Shown here: positions 1 to 11,600 of the stretch, one piece after another | How positions within the stretch are numbered: position 1 is the first letter of the stretch | Layout of the letters: the number at the start of each line of letters is the position of its first letter | From: Asterias rubens | Taxonomy: Eukaryota > Echinodermata > Asteroidea > Forcipulatida > Asteriidae | Assembly (NCBI RefSeq): GCF_902459465.1 | Contig: NC_047075.1 | Coordinates: 9,975,119 to 10,039,118 of the forward strand | Length of the DNA: 64,000 nucleotides | Reading direction: 5' to 3' | Translations under genes and position numbers: made by a program | Notes under the pieces: generated by a model | Database searches by the model: none | Seen by the model: only the letters and a program-made list of their open reading frames with translations | What the model was told of the DNA's origin: nothing

Positions 1-449
1 GAGAACCGGCTTGGATCTACTCAATCGTCTTGTTCCTTGGCGTCAACTTGTTTTGTTTTATCGTTGTGTTGAGCTGCTACATAGCAATCTTTGTCAAAGT
101 AAAACGCTCGTCTAAGCTTGTGAAGGTAACGGCTCACCGACAAAGGGAAATTAAGATGGCGGTGAAAATGGCTCTGATAGTCGGTACTGACTTCGCATGT
201 TGGATGCCTGTGATCATTATGGGGATTCTATCCCAGGCTGAGATTGTGGAAATTGGTCCTGATATGTACGCCTGGACTGTTGTGTTCATCCTCCCAATAA
301 ACTCCTCCCTAAACCCGTATCTCTACACATTCTACTCTAAAATCACTGCACAGAGAGATACAAAGAAGCCTCAGCCAAACATGGAAATGAAAAAACACAA
401 GACATCCAGCGAGACTTTAGACACACGTATTTCTAAACAGAAAGAGTAG
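1..449 (+). CDS. C-terminal exon of a rhodopsin-family GPCR (LRR/relaxin-receptor or GRL101-like), partial
   Basis: The window opens inside this gene. The frame is open from base 3 and ends at TAG 447-449. The encoded part runs from TM5 (WIYSIVLFLGVNLFCFIVV), through a short basic third loop (KVKRSSKLVKVTAHRQREIK) and TM6 (MALIVGTDFACWMPVIIMGI), to TM7 with NSSLNPYLYTF, a variant of the NPxxY motif, and a Lys-rich cytoplasmic tail. The 'TDxxCWxPV' and 'FILPINSxLNPxLYT' wording is typical of LGR/RXFP and invertebrate GRL101-type receptors, which are plasma-membrane receptors with leucine-rich or LDL-A ectodomains. The ectodomain is outside the window, so ligand and subfamily cannot be fixed. 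No splice acceptor is visible in the first bases, so the last exon starts upstream. Confidence 0.82.
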   Translation, partial: EPAWIYSIVLFLGVNLFCFIVVLSCYIAIFVKVKRSSKLVKVTAHRQREIKMAVKMALIVGTDFACWMPVIIMGILSQAEIVEIGPDMYAWTVVFILPINSSLNPYLYTFYSKITAQRDTKKPQPNMEMKKHKTSSETLDTRISKQKE

Positions 450-607
450 GCCCCTCTAACCAGGCAAAATCCAAAGATACCCTAAATTTCTTTAAAATGG
501 AGTAAGATCAAACCTTATTCCCTTGAAAATTCAGTTACTGCATCGATGTGATCTAAATCCTTTACATAAAATTTTGACCATGATAAAAATATAATAATAT
601 TATTAAT

Positions 608-613
608 AATAAA
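608..613 (+). terminator. Candidate poly(A) signal of the GPCR gene
   Basis: AATAAA lies 159 bp after the GPCR stop codon in an AT-rich 3' flank. It is the first canonical hexamer downstream, so it is a reasonable cleavage signal, but transcript data are needed. Confidence 0.4.
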
Positions 614-926
614 GACTAGTAGTTAAAACAAATCCTAAACCCCTCGATGGATTGCTATTAATTATCTACACATTTTTTGAAATGTCTTATCTAACTTACT
701 GAAAGTGTGACCTCATTTGACATTGACTTCCATTTCAAACCAAGAGGTGAACTTTGACATTTCAAACATTCATAACCCCTAAATTTATATCATATATCAG
801 ACATTGTGTTCTTAAGATCAATAAATTATCTGGTAAGGTCTTCAAAAACTTGTCGAAAGGTACAACAAATTTGACCCCATTGACCTCAACTTGTGGTTTA
901 ATTCTTGACCAATTCATTACTCTTTC

Positions 927-1203
927 AAAGGCACTGGGCAATATTGGTAATTACTCAGCATAAAAACTTACTTGGTAATGAGCAAAAATAACTCAAAATA
1001 ACTATTTGAATTTGAATTTAAGATCTCAGAATTTGATTTCGAGGTCACGAAATCATGCTTCTGAAAGCACAAAACTTCGTTTGACAAGGGTGTTTTTCTT
1101 CCATTAGTTAAAAATCCAAAGATTTGCTATTTTGGTGCATGTTGAGATACACCAAGTGAGAGTGACTAGTCTTTGACAATTACCAATAGTGTCCAGTTCC
1201 TTT
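927..1203 (+). mobile_element. MITE-1 copy, degenerate (hairpin type A)
   Basis: Left end AAAGGCACTGGGCAATATTG and right end CAATTACCAATAGTGTCCAG are the diverged terminal inverted repeats of the main MITE family of this window. The interior is shortened and its hairpin decayed. Confidence 0.75.
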
Positions 1204-1323
1204 AACCAAGTTTTAGAGTCTGTATAAACAGTCATTGGAAATGTATTCAAAGGGTTAGGAAAAGCTAAGCAGAGGACGATTGTATTTGACTTAGCCTCTC
1301 CAGTTTAAATCGGAAGTTAAGAC

Positions 1324-1495
1324 TTAAAGGCAGTGGACACTATTGGTAATTACTCAAAATAATTATTAGCATAAAACCTTTTCTGATTATGAGTAATGGG
1401 GAGAGGTTGATGGTATAAAACATTATGAGAAACGGCTCCCTCTGAAGTGCCATAGTTTTCAAGAAAGAAGTGATTTTCAATGAATTTGATTTCGC
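1324..1495 (+). mobile_element. MITE-1 left half, flanked by a 23-bp direct repeat
   Basis: The copy starts at TTAAAGGCAGTGGACACTAT and breaks off inside the first hairpin arm (GATTTCG). The 23-bp sequence starting CCAGTTTAAATCGGAAGTTA occurs immediately before (about 1299-1322) and immediately after (about 1499-1522) the fragment. That is far longer than a normal target duplication. Confidence 0.8.
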
Positions 1496-1551
1496 ATCCC
1501 CAGTTTAAATCGGAAGTTAAGATTTAATGATGAAATAAGATCCGACTCTAC

Positions 1552-1690
1552 TCTAGAATTGCGAAGGTCGTGGGTTCGAATCCCACCCGAGTAAAATCCC
1601 TGTGATTTGTTTGCACAGGAAAGTACTGAGTATACAGTGCTACAAACATCGGTGTTAATGGGTAAAGACCAAAAATAAAAAAATATTCTT
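1552..1690 (+). mobile_element. tRNA-derived SINE, 3' part
   Basis: GGTCGTGGGTTCGAATCCCA is a tRNA T-arm with an intact Pol III B box (GGTTCGAATCC). It is followed by a tail with a CCCTGTG...CACAGG hairpin and 'GAGTATACAGTGCT', and ends in an A-rich stretch. The same tail occurs at 15555 and 18970, so this is a dispersed SINE rather than a tRNA gene. The A-box half is missing. Confidence 0.65.
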
Positions 1691-2339
1691 TATCCCCGAT
1701 GCAAATTTAAAATCTATTAAAATCCGACTCCTTATCCACACTCATTGACAAGATGTCATTACAAATTATTTAAGTCTGACGAAACCTTGTTTTTGTCACT
1801 AAAACAATGTGTGAATTTCTATAAGTGTTTCTTCTGCATTAACTCTTTTAGAATCTATTATGAATAAGGTGAGAGAAGCCATATCTTATTTTAATGACAC
1901 TTGTCAATGATTTTGCTTCTTTCTCGGTGATGTTGTAGTTTGTTTATAACAAAAACTTACAATTAATTAGCAATTAATTAGCAAAAACTATAAAATGTTG
2001 TCATAGGCTATACCTAAGTTAGAACATCTTATTATATATGAAGATGAAGTTAAAGTTGTGCTAGATTATTCTGTACGAGATCTATTATTTTCAAATATTG
2101 TTCAAATTGTTAAAATTGTTACATGATTTTTGTTATAAGTTATGGGGCACTGCCGTTATCAAAGCGGCCCAGTGTTTGTACAAGGAATTAGGGTACCGAG
2201 GAATTATGAACTTTCATTAAGTTCTTGCACTCACACTTTCCCACTTTATAGAGGGCGGGCGTGCTGTTACTGCCAGGGTACTTAATACCATTCAGGAGCG
2301 GCCACACAGGCCCGCTTTGATCATCACGACCAAACGCCT

Positions 2340-2704
2340 TTAAATGCACTGATCACCATTGGTAATTACTTAAAATAAATGTACGCAAAACAAGTTACTT
2401 CGTAACGAGCAATGGAGAGTTATTGGTGGTATAAAACATTGTATGAAACTGCCATCTCTGAAGTAACGTAGTATTTGAGAAAGAGGTATTCCGTATAAAA
2501 GACTTCAGCTGAAGCCTGTTTTATGCATCTGAAAGCCCACAAGGTATAATGTTGCAATTTTTTTTTCTTTCTTTTTCAATGTTCCTTTTGCAAATTCGGT
2601 TACCAAGAGCCCAACACAGATTTGTTATTGTATGCATAATGTTTGGATACACCAAGTGAGAATACTGGTCTTTGACAACTACCGAAGGTGTCTAGTGCCT
2701 TTAA
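2340..2704 (+). mobile_element. MITE-1 copy, hairpin type B
   Basis: Ends and body match the MITE-1 consensus, but the internal palindrome is AAAAGACTTCAGCTGAAGCC at about 2497 instead of the GAGACCTCA hairpin of type A copies. Confidence 0.8.
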
Positions 2705-2777
2705 TACTTGGTTTATATATTTTACGAGAAGATGTTTAATTTATAGTCAAGTATTTATATCCATAAAGCCATATTCA

Positions 2778-2875
2778 TAAATACTTCAGACAGTTTTGCT
2801 ATTCCTATTGTTGGAGAGCGCGTCACGTGGGTGTGTATAAACATTTGTTTATGACCAGTAAAAAGTGTTGAAAAA
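2778..2875 (+). repeat. Dispersed repeat with CACGTG core, copy 1 of 3
   Basis: Homologous to 7283-7390 and 33357-33480: 'CAGACAGTTTTGCTATTCCT', then GGAGAGCGCGTCACGTGGG and a 'GTTTAAAC'-like continuation. Each copy keeps the CACGTG hexamer. No coding potential. Family unknown. Confidence 0.6.
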
Positions 2876-3503
2876 TGAGCGTGACACACGAGCTTGCACC
2901 TGTTCTTCTTTAGACAGTTTCTTCGTTCCTATTGGTCGAGGGCAACCTGAAACAGTTGTGCCACATCATGCGATACGCGCGACGCGCACAGCATTTCCTT
3001 ATAAGAAGTTGTTTACCCGAGGGCGGCCGAGGGCTTTACCATTTCATAGCTGGAGGGGTGTTGTGTTGAAAGAAATCATTTAACAATTATAATGTTTGCA
3101 TTTATTTTACTTTTTGACCAAAAGTGTCTATGTTTTTTACCGAAAATGTATTTATGAATCGGAATCAAAGTGAGTTGACTCGGTGTTCAACTAGTGGTTT
3201 AAACCCGCCGAGATTATCAAGAACCAGGCCTCGTTTGGATTGTACCACTAATTGAAAACCTCTTCACCGCATATTGATTCCCTTAGTTATAAATTTATAT
3301 ACAAATATTTATGTTTAAATTTATATTCCCTCTTCAGTATCTATAGGTAGCAACATGGTGTCAATTTTAACACAGTTCAGTAAACGAAACCTAACATTTA
3401 TTTCAATTGCATGTGCATGTGCCCAATGTATTCAATGGTGTATTGATCATAAACTATTTCTGTAATGTCATTCAAAGTGTAGATTATTTTTGCGAATCTA
3501 CCC

Positions 3504-3812
3504 TTAAAGGCAGTGGACACTATTGGTAATTACTCCAAATAATTACTGGCATAAAACCTTTCTTGGTGACGAGTAATAGGGAGAGGTTGATGGTATAAAA
3601 CATTGTGAGAAACGGCTCCCTCTGAAGCGCCATAGTTTTCGAGAATGAAGTAATTTTCCACGAAATATTGATTTCGAGACCTCAGATTTAGAACTTGAGG
3701 TCTCAAAATCAACCATCTAAACGCACACAACGTCGTGTGACAAGGGTTATTTTTCTTTCATTATTATCTCTCAACTTCGATGACCAAGGCTAGTCTTTGA
3801 CAATTACCAATT
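3504..3812 (+). mobile_element. MITE-1 copy, type A, with deletion near the right end
   Basis: The left terminal repeat is intact, and the GATTTCGAGACCTCA/TGAGGTCTC hairpin is present near 3670-3710. The segment between 'GATGACC' and 'GCTAGTCTTTG' that other copies carry is missing, and the right end decays after AATTACCAAT. Confidence 0.75.
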
Positions 3813-4314
3813 ATGTTGATTCGTATAACTTAGGTGTGAATCGTAACATTACAGTTGAGTGTAGATTCATTGCATACTTGAAGTAAATAGATCAACTTGA
3901 AAATGAGTATAATTATTTCTAAACTGAAAGATAGCATGAAGATAGCAACAAAACATAGCTGAAAATATTTTATCTTTCAATTTGCAAAAACTTTTCCAGT
4001 TTAAAAAAATACAATTATTTATAGTTAGCAGAGCAAAGTGACGTTGCACTCGATATTGTTGAAGCACTAAGAGTATGTCTATATGTTTTGTAAATTTATG
4101 ATACAATGTCGCCAATCGTCGTTTGAAAACGTTTACGAAATTAAGTAGACTAACTGATGTTTCTATTCAGAAATCGAATTCAATGGAACTGTAACACAAC
4201 CAATCGGGTTGGTCAGAGAATAGACTCTAAATTGTAGTTTTGTGACTACAATGTACTGGCCTTCGGCTCGTACATTCACGAATCTGCACTTTCTCGTCCA
4301 TTCTCCTTGAAAAA

Positions 4315-4699
4315 GGAACACGTTGCCTTGGATCGGTCGAGTTGGTCTTTGAAAAGCGTTTTTAACCATTATTGTTATAAATTGCATATTATGGTTGGAA
4401 AGATGTTGTAAAAGTATAATACAATGATCTACACAATATGCCTCGAAATTGCGTGGTTTTCCTCTTACTTTGCGAACTAACACGGTCGGCCATAATGGGA
4501 GTCAAGAAAAACATGTAAATGGCCGACCATGTTAGTAGTCGACGAGGTTAAACGAAAACCACGCAATTTCGAGGCATATTTGTGAAGATCATTGTATTCT
4601 ACTTTTAAAACATCTTTCCAACCATATTATGCAATTTATAACAAACGGCTACAAACACTTTTTATAGACCAACTCGTCTGATCCAAGGCAACGTGTTCA
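4315..4699. mobile_element. Foldback element, about 385 bp
   Basis: GAACACGTTGCCTTGGATC on the left and its complement GATCCAAGGCAACGTGTTC on the right enclose arms of about 180 bp. The arms include the complementary 'CCTCGAAATTGCGTGGTTTT' and 'AAAACCACGCAATTTCGAGG' blocks, around a short centre at about 4490-4530 with GGCCGACCATGTTAGT. Such long imperfect inverted repeats with no open frame are typical of foldback/MITE elements. Confidence 0.7.
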
Positions 4700-5516
4700 T
4701 TGAACTTAATCCCATTTTGACTAATAAACGTGTACAGGTATCAAATTATTAAAAAATGTAAATCCATTATGTAATTTTGTGCTGTATCAACTGATATTGT
4801 TTTAGGCCTACGTATCGGTATGAGCTTACATTTCAATTTACTAGGTTGTCATATTTCTACCCGCACTTCAGGCCGGCTAATTATGTCTTAAAATGCTCAC
4901 TTTTTAACAAGCGAGGCCAGCAATGACTTTGCTTATCAGAAGAATATTATTTTAATTGATAGAGTTCAAAACAGTTTTAGCTTGCACAAAGATTTTTCGC
5001 TGCATTATTAGTCCTTCTTTCAGACGGAAATTTAACTCAGATCGTGAAAACTCAGATCGTTCTGACAATCCTTGTGTTTCATACTTTGGTAATACATACA
5101 TACATACATCATACAACTCAATATTTTGTTGTTTTGTAAAGCGCCTTTACATCAAGATCAAAGCGCTGAAAAAAAGGCAAAAACCATGGTCTGGGGTCGT
5201 CCAAGACAGTCAGGGTTATCCTGTTTCTTTATTACGTATTTCAGTACCTTGTTTGTAAATTTGATGTACTTTTTATCTTCTCCCATTTTTGAGGTTTTTA
5301 GGAAATAAATAAAAATAATATTAAAATTAATTGTTTATTATTGTATTCTGCTTTGCCTTGTTCGTACCACACGTCGGCCATAGGGTCAGCGGGATCAAGC
5401 GCCAATAATGCGAAGGCCAGCTGCCGCGTCTGCTACGGAAAAAAAAAACGCTAGCGGATAAGCGTATTCGTTTTTTTAAAGAGCGCCCTCTGTCAGATTT
5501 AAAGGTCCATTTCAAT

Positions 5517-5567
5517 ATGGCAGCGCCCATGGCAGTAAGTGCAGTGTGTAAGAAACTGAAAAGATAA
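5517..5567 (+). promoter_or_regulatory. Short upstream ORF before IGHMBP2
   Basis: ATG at 5517 opens a 16-codon frame ending in TAA at 5565-5567, 30 bp before the IGHMBP2 start. The ATG sits in AATATGGCAGCGCC, which also resembles a YY1 site at a transcription start. A good donor-like GTAAGT lies inside at 5535, so this could instead be an alternative first exon. Transcription start not determined. Confidence 0.35.
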
Positions 5568-5597
5568 CACAGTTTTTGATCTAGAAAGCTTCAAGAA

Positions 5598-5674
5598 ATG
5601 GCTGTAAGAAATTTCGTCCAGAAACATACTGAGCTACTCTCCTTAGAAAGAGAAGCCGAAATAGCTGAAACAAG
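5598..5674 (+). CDS. IGHMBP2: IGHMBP2 exon 1
   Basis: Start ATG at 5598, 25 codons plus 2 nt, then donor AG|GTAAGA. Encodes the N-terminal helix ([19 protein letters not shown]) that precedes the helicase 1B domain in this family. Confidence 0.88.
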
Positions 5675-8600
5675 GTAAGAACATTTACAGAACAAGAACT
5701 TAGAACAAAAAACGTAAATTCAAAATAAAACAAATTGAAACTAAGTTATCGACGCGTTTTAGACCCTCATATGTTTTCGAACGAACCCCAACTTTGATTC
5801 CTGTTTACCGCAAGATTGTGCAAGTTGCACCGGTGACAGAAGCTATGCAATTTAATCACGGTCTGTATTTTCATCAGGCTTAATCATGCTGAGAATAAAG
5901 TTTCCTGTCGTTGGTTATGCTCTACTAGCTAGGAAGTCTAGTTGCGATAACGTAACCCTCCTCCCGACGGCCGCCAGGCCGGAGGGTTACGAGATTGTTT
6001 CGAGCGGCAACGGTTAATCTGGTCCAACACCTACAATTTCGACAGCTAGTCACCAGATTTACCCCATTTTTACCACTTTCAAAAATCATGACACAAATTC
6101 TGAGGGTACAAACTTAATCCGCATTGTTAATGCCGCCTGCCATAATACTCAAAACACCATTGAGGAAATATTTCGAAGAAAAATTGACAAAAACTCACAG
6201 GTTCAAATGTCGAACCTGCGTAGGGCGGAGCTTCGGCTCTACGTGTGTGACGTTTAGTTCAAAAGGTCTTGGCAATGCGTGGGGTGCATTGTGTAGCCCG
6301 GCAACTGTGCACACATGTGCGGTCCGACCTTTTGAACTACGTGAAGGGTAAAACGTTTGAAAGTAACAAGTTTCTCACAATTGCGTTGTGATAACAGTTG
6401 ATGAAATTGCTCAATAAAAATGAAGGGTACATTTGAAATAGCTATCAATAATGTAAATTGTTTTCAATGATTTATTTTTTTATTTTTTTTTTTAAATAAC
6501 AAATGTTCAAAGTTTAGAATTTGAGGTCTCGAATCAAGCATCAGAAAGCACACAACTTCGTATGACAAGGGTGTTTTTTCTTTCGTTATTATCTCGCAAC
6601 TTCGACGAGTGATTGAGCTAAAATTTTCACAGGTTTGTTATTGTATGCATATGTTGAGATAAACCAACTGTGAAGATTAGTCTTTGACAATTACCAATAG
6701 TGTCCACTGCCTTTAAGCAAAATTACTGCCCCCTGGTATGATTTCACAAAGAGGTAGGACTAGTCCTAACTTAGAGTAGGACTAGTCCTAGGAGATAAAA
6801 CATGCACGGCTGGTCCTAAGTTAGGACGAGTTCTCGTCCTAGCTCAAGATAAGACTAGTCTTATATCTTTGTTAAATCTACCCCCTTGACTGACTCGTTG
6901 TTCTACACTGTTGTTTCTTTTCAGTGCATTGATTGAAAACACACCTTTGAAGGAGCTGCAGAGGCGAGGGGTTTGTCTTCTGAAGCTACACCTAGTCAAC
7001 CAATCCACCGGGCTCTATGGGAGAACGCTGGTCAAGTTTGCACCTAACAAGGGGCGTGGTGATGGCAACCTACCCGCTCATAACCTTAACCCAGGTACCT
7101 ATAACCTTCATTTATTGATGGGTTTATTTGCACCCAACAAAGGGGCGTGGTAATGGCAACCTACCCGCTCATAACCTTAACCCAGGTACCTATAACCTTC
7201 ATTTATTGATGGGTTTATTTGCACCCAACAAAGGGGCGTGGTGATGGCAACCTACCCGCTCATAACCTTAACCCAGGTACCTATCATAAATACCTCAGAC
7301 AGTTTCGCTATTCCTATTGGTGGAGAGCGCGTCACGTGGGGGTGTTTAAACGGTTGATAAGGACCAGCTGGAGCTCTGTTTATAACCGCTCTTTTCGGAA
7401 AACAGTATACATTAAAATGCAAAGGTCAGCACACACATGAGGTTTACATGATACAACCACATGGGGGGCTAGCAATGGTTGACAACCTGGTCAAAAAAGA
7501 GAGCTACAAATTGCAATAATTTGGGTACAAAAATGTCTTGTGTTCTTCGATCATTGTCTACCCCCACCTGGATTGCAACACTGGTCCATTTCCCTGCATT
7601 CGCTATAGGTAACTGTGCCTTCTCAATTGCCACACCCACTCTCTGGAACAACCTTCCTGTCCACTTTCATGCCTCCACTACACTGGACTCATTTAAGACT
7701 GAGCTCAAACCCACTTAGTTAGATCCATCTAGCTTACTTAAGTTTCAGCTGTTTCATCTCACTTAAACCTGTGTAATTTGTTTTGTTATCAGACACTAGA
7801 CACGCCTAGACACCCTGTAATAAAGGCAGTGGACACTATTGGTAATTACTCAAAATAATTATTTTAGCATAAAACCTTTCTTGGTGACAAGTAATGGGGA
7901 GAGATTGATGGTATAAAACATTGTGAGAAACGGCTCCCTCTGAAGTGCCATAGTTTTCGAGAAAGAAGTAATTTTCCACGAGTTTGATTTCGAGACCTCA
8001 GATTTAGAACTTGAGGTCTCGAAATCAACCATCTAAACGCACACAACTTCATGTGACAAGGGTGTTTTCTTCTTTCATTATTATCTCGCAACTTTGATGA
8101 CCGATTGAGCTCAAATTTTCACAGGTTTGTTATTTTATGCATATGTTGAGATACACCAACTGTGAAGGCTAGTCTTTGACAATTACCAATAGTGTCCACT
8201 GCCTTTAAGCTCTATTAAAGTGCATACTTTTATTAATAATATTATTATTACATTCTTCCAATAGGAGACATCGTTGGAGTTGGCCAATCTCATGGGGGCG
8301 GAGCCTCCTCAACAGATGATCCATCAGGCATCGTGTCAAAGGTCACCAAGGCGGCCATTACTGTTGCCTTTGACCATAAAGATACCGAGGATGGTCCTGT
8401 GACCTTTGACCATGAAGGACTGTACAGATTGACCAAGTTGGCTAATGATGTCACGTATAGACGCCTGAAAAAGTAAGTAGCTCACCATTTTACACACCTC
8501 ATGATTCATTTCTGTAAAAAATATTGTTAATGCATGTTTGCCAAAACAAAGCTTTAGCACTGGAAACTATTGGTTATTACTCAAAATAATTGTTAACATG

Positions 8601-11600
8601 ACATTAAAAACCAAACCACACTTGCGACTCCGAACAAACTATAAAAATGACATAGTGTCCTCAAGCAAGACACTTAACTTTTCCTTCGTCCTTCAGATGG
8701 GTTGTAAAGCAGTTGGTCCTGTGTTGTGTGACGCATGTAAAAGAACCCAGTGCACTTATCACAAAGAGTTGGCCCCGGTGTTACCTGGCAGTGGCTGTTG
8801 AATGCGCCGTAGCACCTTGTAAACCCTTATAAGGTGCTACATGATTGGGTCTCAGAATTCATAACTTCAATAATCTATCCCTGTCTATGCACCTTGAGTA
8901 CCTTGTTGGTAGATATGTGTGCTTTATCAGACTTCAATTTTATATTATTATTAAATTCCAAGGTCATAATGGATTAAAACAAAACAAATTGTTGTCTGAA
9001 CAACACCTTGAGAAGAACTTGTTATCTACTCTAAACTTGGGTTGTGAATTGGTGTTTAGAGCGCGTCACATGATATGTCTTAGTTTTACTAGAAACGGCG
9101 GCTGTGTGGTAGTGCATCGTTTGCCGTGTGATAGTCCGATGACTATCACACGGCGTGCAGTACCCATAGGTCTTTTTACCCACCTCAAACCCAATCAGTT
9201 GTGCATCTGTGTATCTGAAATGTGCAGACGAACGTCACATTACAGACGAGGATGATAAATAGTCTGTTGGGGTGTTATAAAACAAATATTGACTGCTTTT
9301 ACTCGGGCTTTGGTTAAAACTCTGACTCTCTCGGTGATACCCCGACCGTTCCATTTTCCCTCGGCGAACGCTCCGGGGATCACCTCGGGAGTCGTAGTTT
9401 TAACCATAGCACTCAAGGCAGTCAATATTTGTGTAATATCAAAATTGATTGTTATTATGACAGGTTGAATGGCTTCTGACAAAGATTTTTACCGCCAACA
9501 TAGGGCTAGATATAAATAGCTCAGTTGGTAGAGCACTGGCATGTTAATCTGGAGGTCACAGATTCATGTCTTGCTCCAGTCAATTTTTTTGAACAACCCA
9601 ATAATATTTGTTGTTTTTCCTTTTGCAGGGCTCTACAAAGCCTTGATTCTTACACCACCGGCCCAGCAAGTCACCTGATTGATGTGTTATTTGGTGAGGC
9701 CAATGTCAGACCTCAGACAAGACCAGATCAGCCTTCTTCAGATCAGACGGGTAAGGTCCTCTTTTTTTTAGGTGTTTGGCAACGCCAGAGCAACGCCCAA
9801 CACCTATTGTTATTGTTATTTGTATTTGTGTCAATGTTTTTCGTCTTCTCTTCAGTCTAGTTTGTGTGCGAGTTGATGCAAGTTTCGCAAATAATATGCA
9901 TAGTTGCAAAACTTGCATCAATTTGAAACTGTGTATGTAGGCCTGGCTGCTCAAGTCTACGCTCAGCGTCCGACACTACTCGCCTCATGGAACCTAACTC
10001 AATCTAAGCTTCTTAAGTCGGCTTCAAGTCGCACATTCTCTCATTTTGCTCCACACACCTGGAAAGAACTCTTTACCTCAATCAGGACATCTGACTCTCA
10101 TCGAACATTTAAGAAGTGTATCAAACATTCTCTGTACCCTATCTAATGCGCTGCGTACTTGAGGTAGTGGCGCTATACAAATGCCTTATATGTACGTATG
10201 TATGTGTATGTATATAACTTGATCATCAAGTATAGAAGTCATGACGTCATAATGAAGTCATCAGTTGTCCAAATACATTAAATCAAATTTTGTTTTTCAA
10301 AAAAACCGTAACTCAATAATGGTTTTCTCTTTGTCTCGTTCTAGGTTCATCCGACTTTCAGTTGTTCAATGAAAACCTGGACCAATCGCAGCAAGATGCG
10401 ATGACCTTTGCCCTCTCCCAACGAGATGTTGCCGTCATCCACGGTCCTCCTGGAACTGGGAAAACGACAACGGTTGTAGAAATTATCAGACAAGCAGTCA
10501 AGCAGAAACTGAAGGTAGGGCTGATGATAAGTTCAAATACACATTTATTTCCATACTTCCATAAAAACATTGACAATAACATATTACGGAGTAAAGCAAA
10601 AGTAACATTAAGTAACAGTAAGCAGGATAAATGAAATAAATAGAGTATGGGGCTGTTTTGATGAGCAAAACAAGCTTGTAAAAAACAGGCAGACAGACAA
10701 ACAAACAAAACAAGCACACAGACATGCAAACAAAAGGACAGACGAACATAGGTCATGACAGCTACTCTGACATAGGATAGATCAGACGAAATATATCAAG
10801 TTCATAAAATTAGTGACAAGACGGCAGAACAGTTTAAGCAGAAGCGATATAAAATCAAGGATTGAGAAGTTTATGTTTTTGAATTAAAAGTAGGGGAAGT
10901 TAATCATCAAGGGCTTGTCATTGCCGAGCTAATCATCTTTTATCGCTGCTGAGAAGCTTGGTGAGGGAGGGATGTGGCTGATGACAATGTTGAATGTGGT
11001 GATTGTGGTCCATTACATATTTGTGACCGGCTCTGCAAAAATTGGTATTTAGGGACAAAATAAGTAAATTGAGTTACATACACAGCTAAATTGGTGTTAT
11101 TATAAGCTTTATTTTGGTGAAGGTTTGAACCCTTTGGCATTTTGCGTTCTGGAAATATACTGATATTTGCATATTCATATTTTACAATTTAATGAAAGTG
11201 CCTTCAGAGATACAGCTCCTTAAACCTAGCAAAATTTAAGGGAAGTTACCTAAAATTGATACAAAAACATTTGGGTTTTTTTTTTCAACTAAGAAAAATA
11301 AAAATGTTATTTCTGTGAATAAAATATGGAAGTATTAATGCAATAGAAGCCAATAAATCAAGAAAGACAAAATCATGTTGTGAAAATGTTTTCAGGATCT
11401 CAACATTGAACGCCTCTTTAAATGTAATTAGCATATCCTCCCCTAATACCCTTCTTTGCAGACCGGGTCACATTTTGTTAAAGGCAGTGGACACTGTTGG
11501 TAATTGCTCAAAATAATTATTGCATAAAACCTTACTTGGTAACGAGTAATGGGGAGCGGTTGGTAGTATCAAACATTGTGAGAAACGGCTCCCTCTGAAG

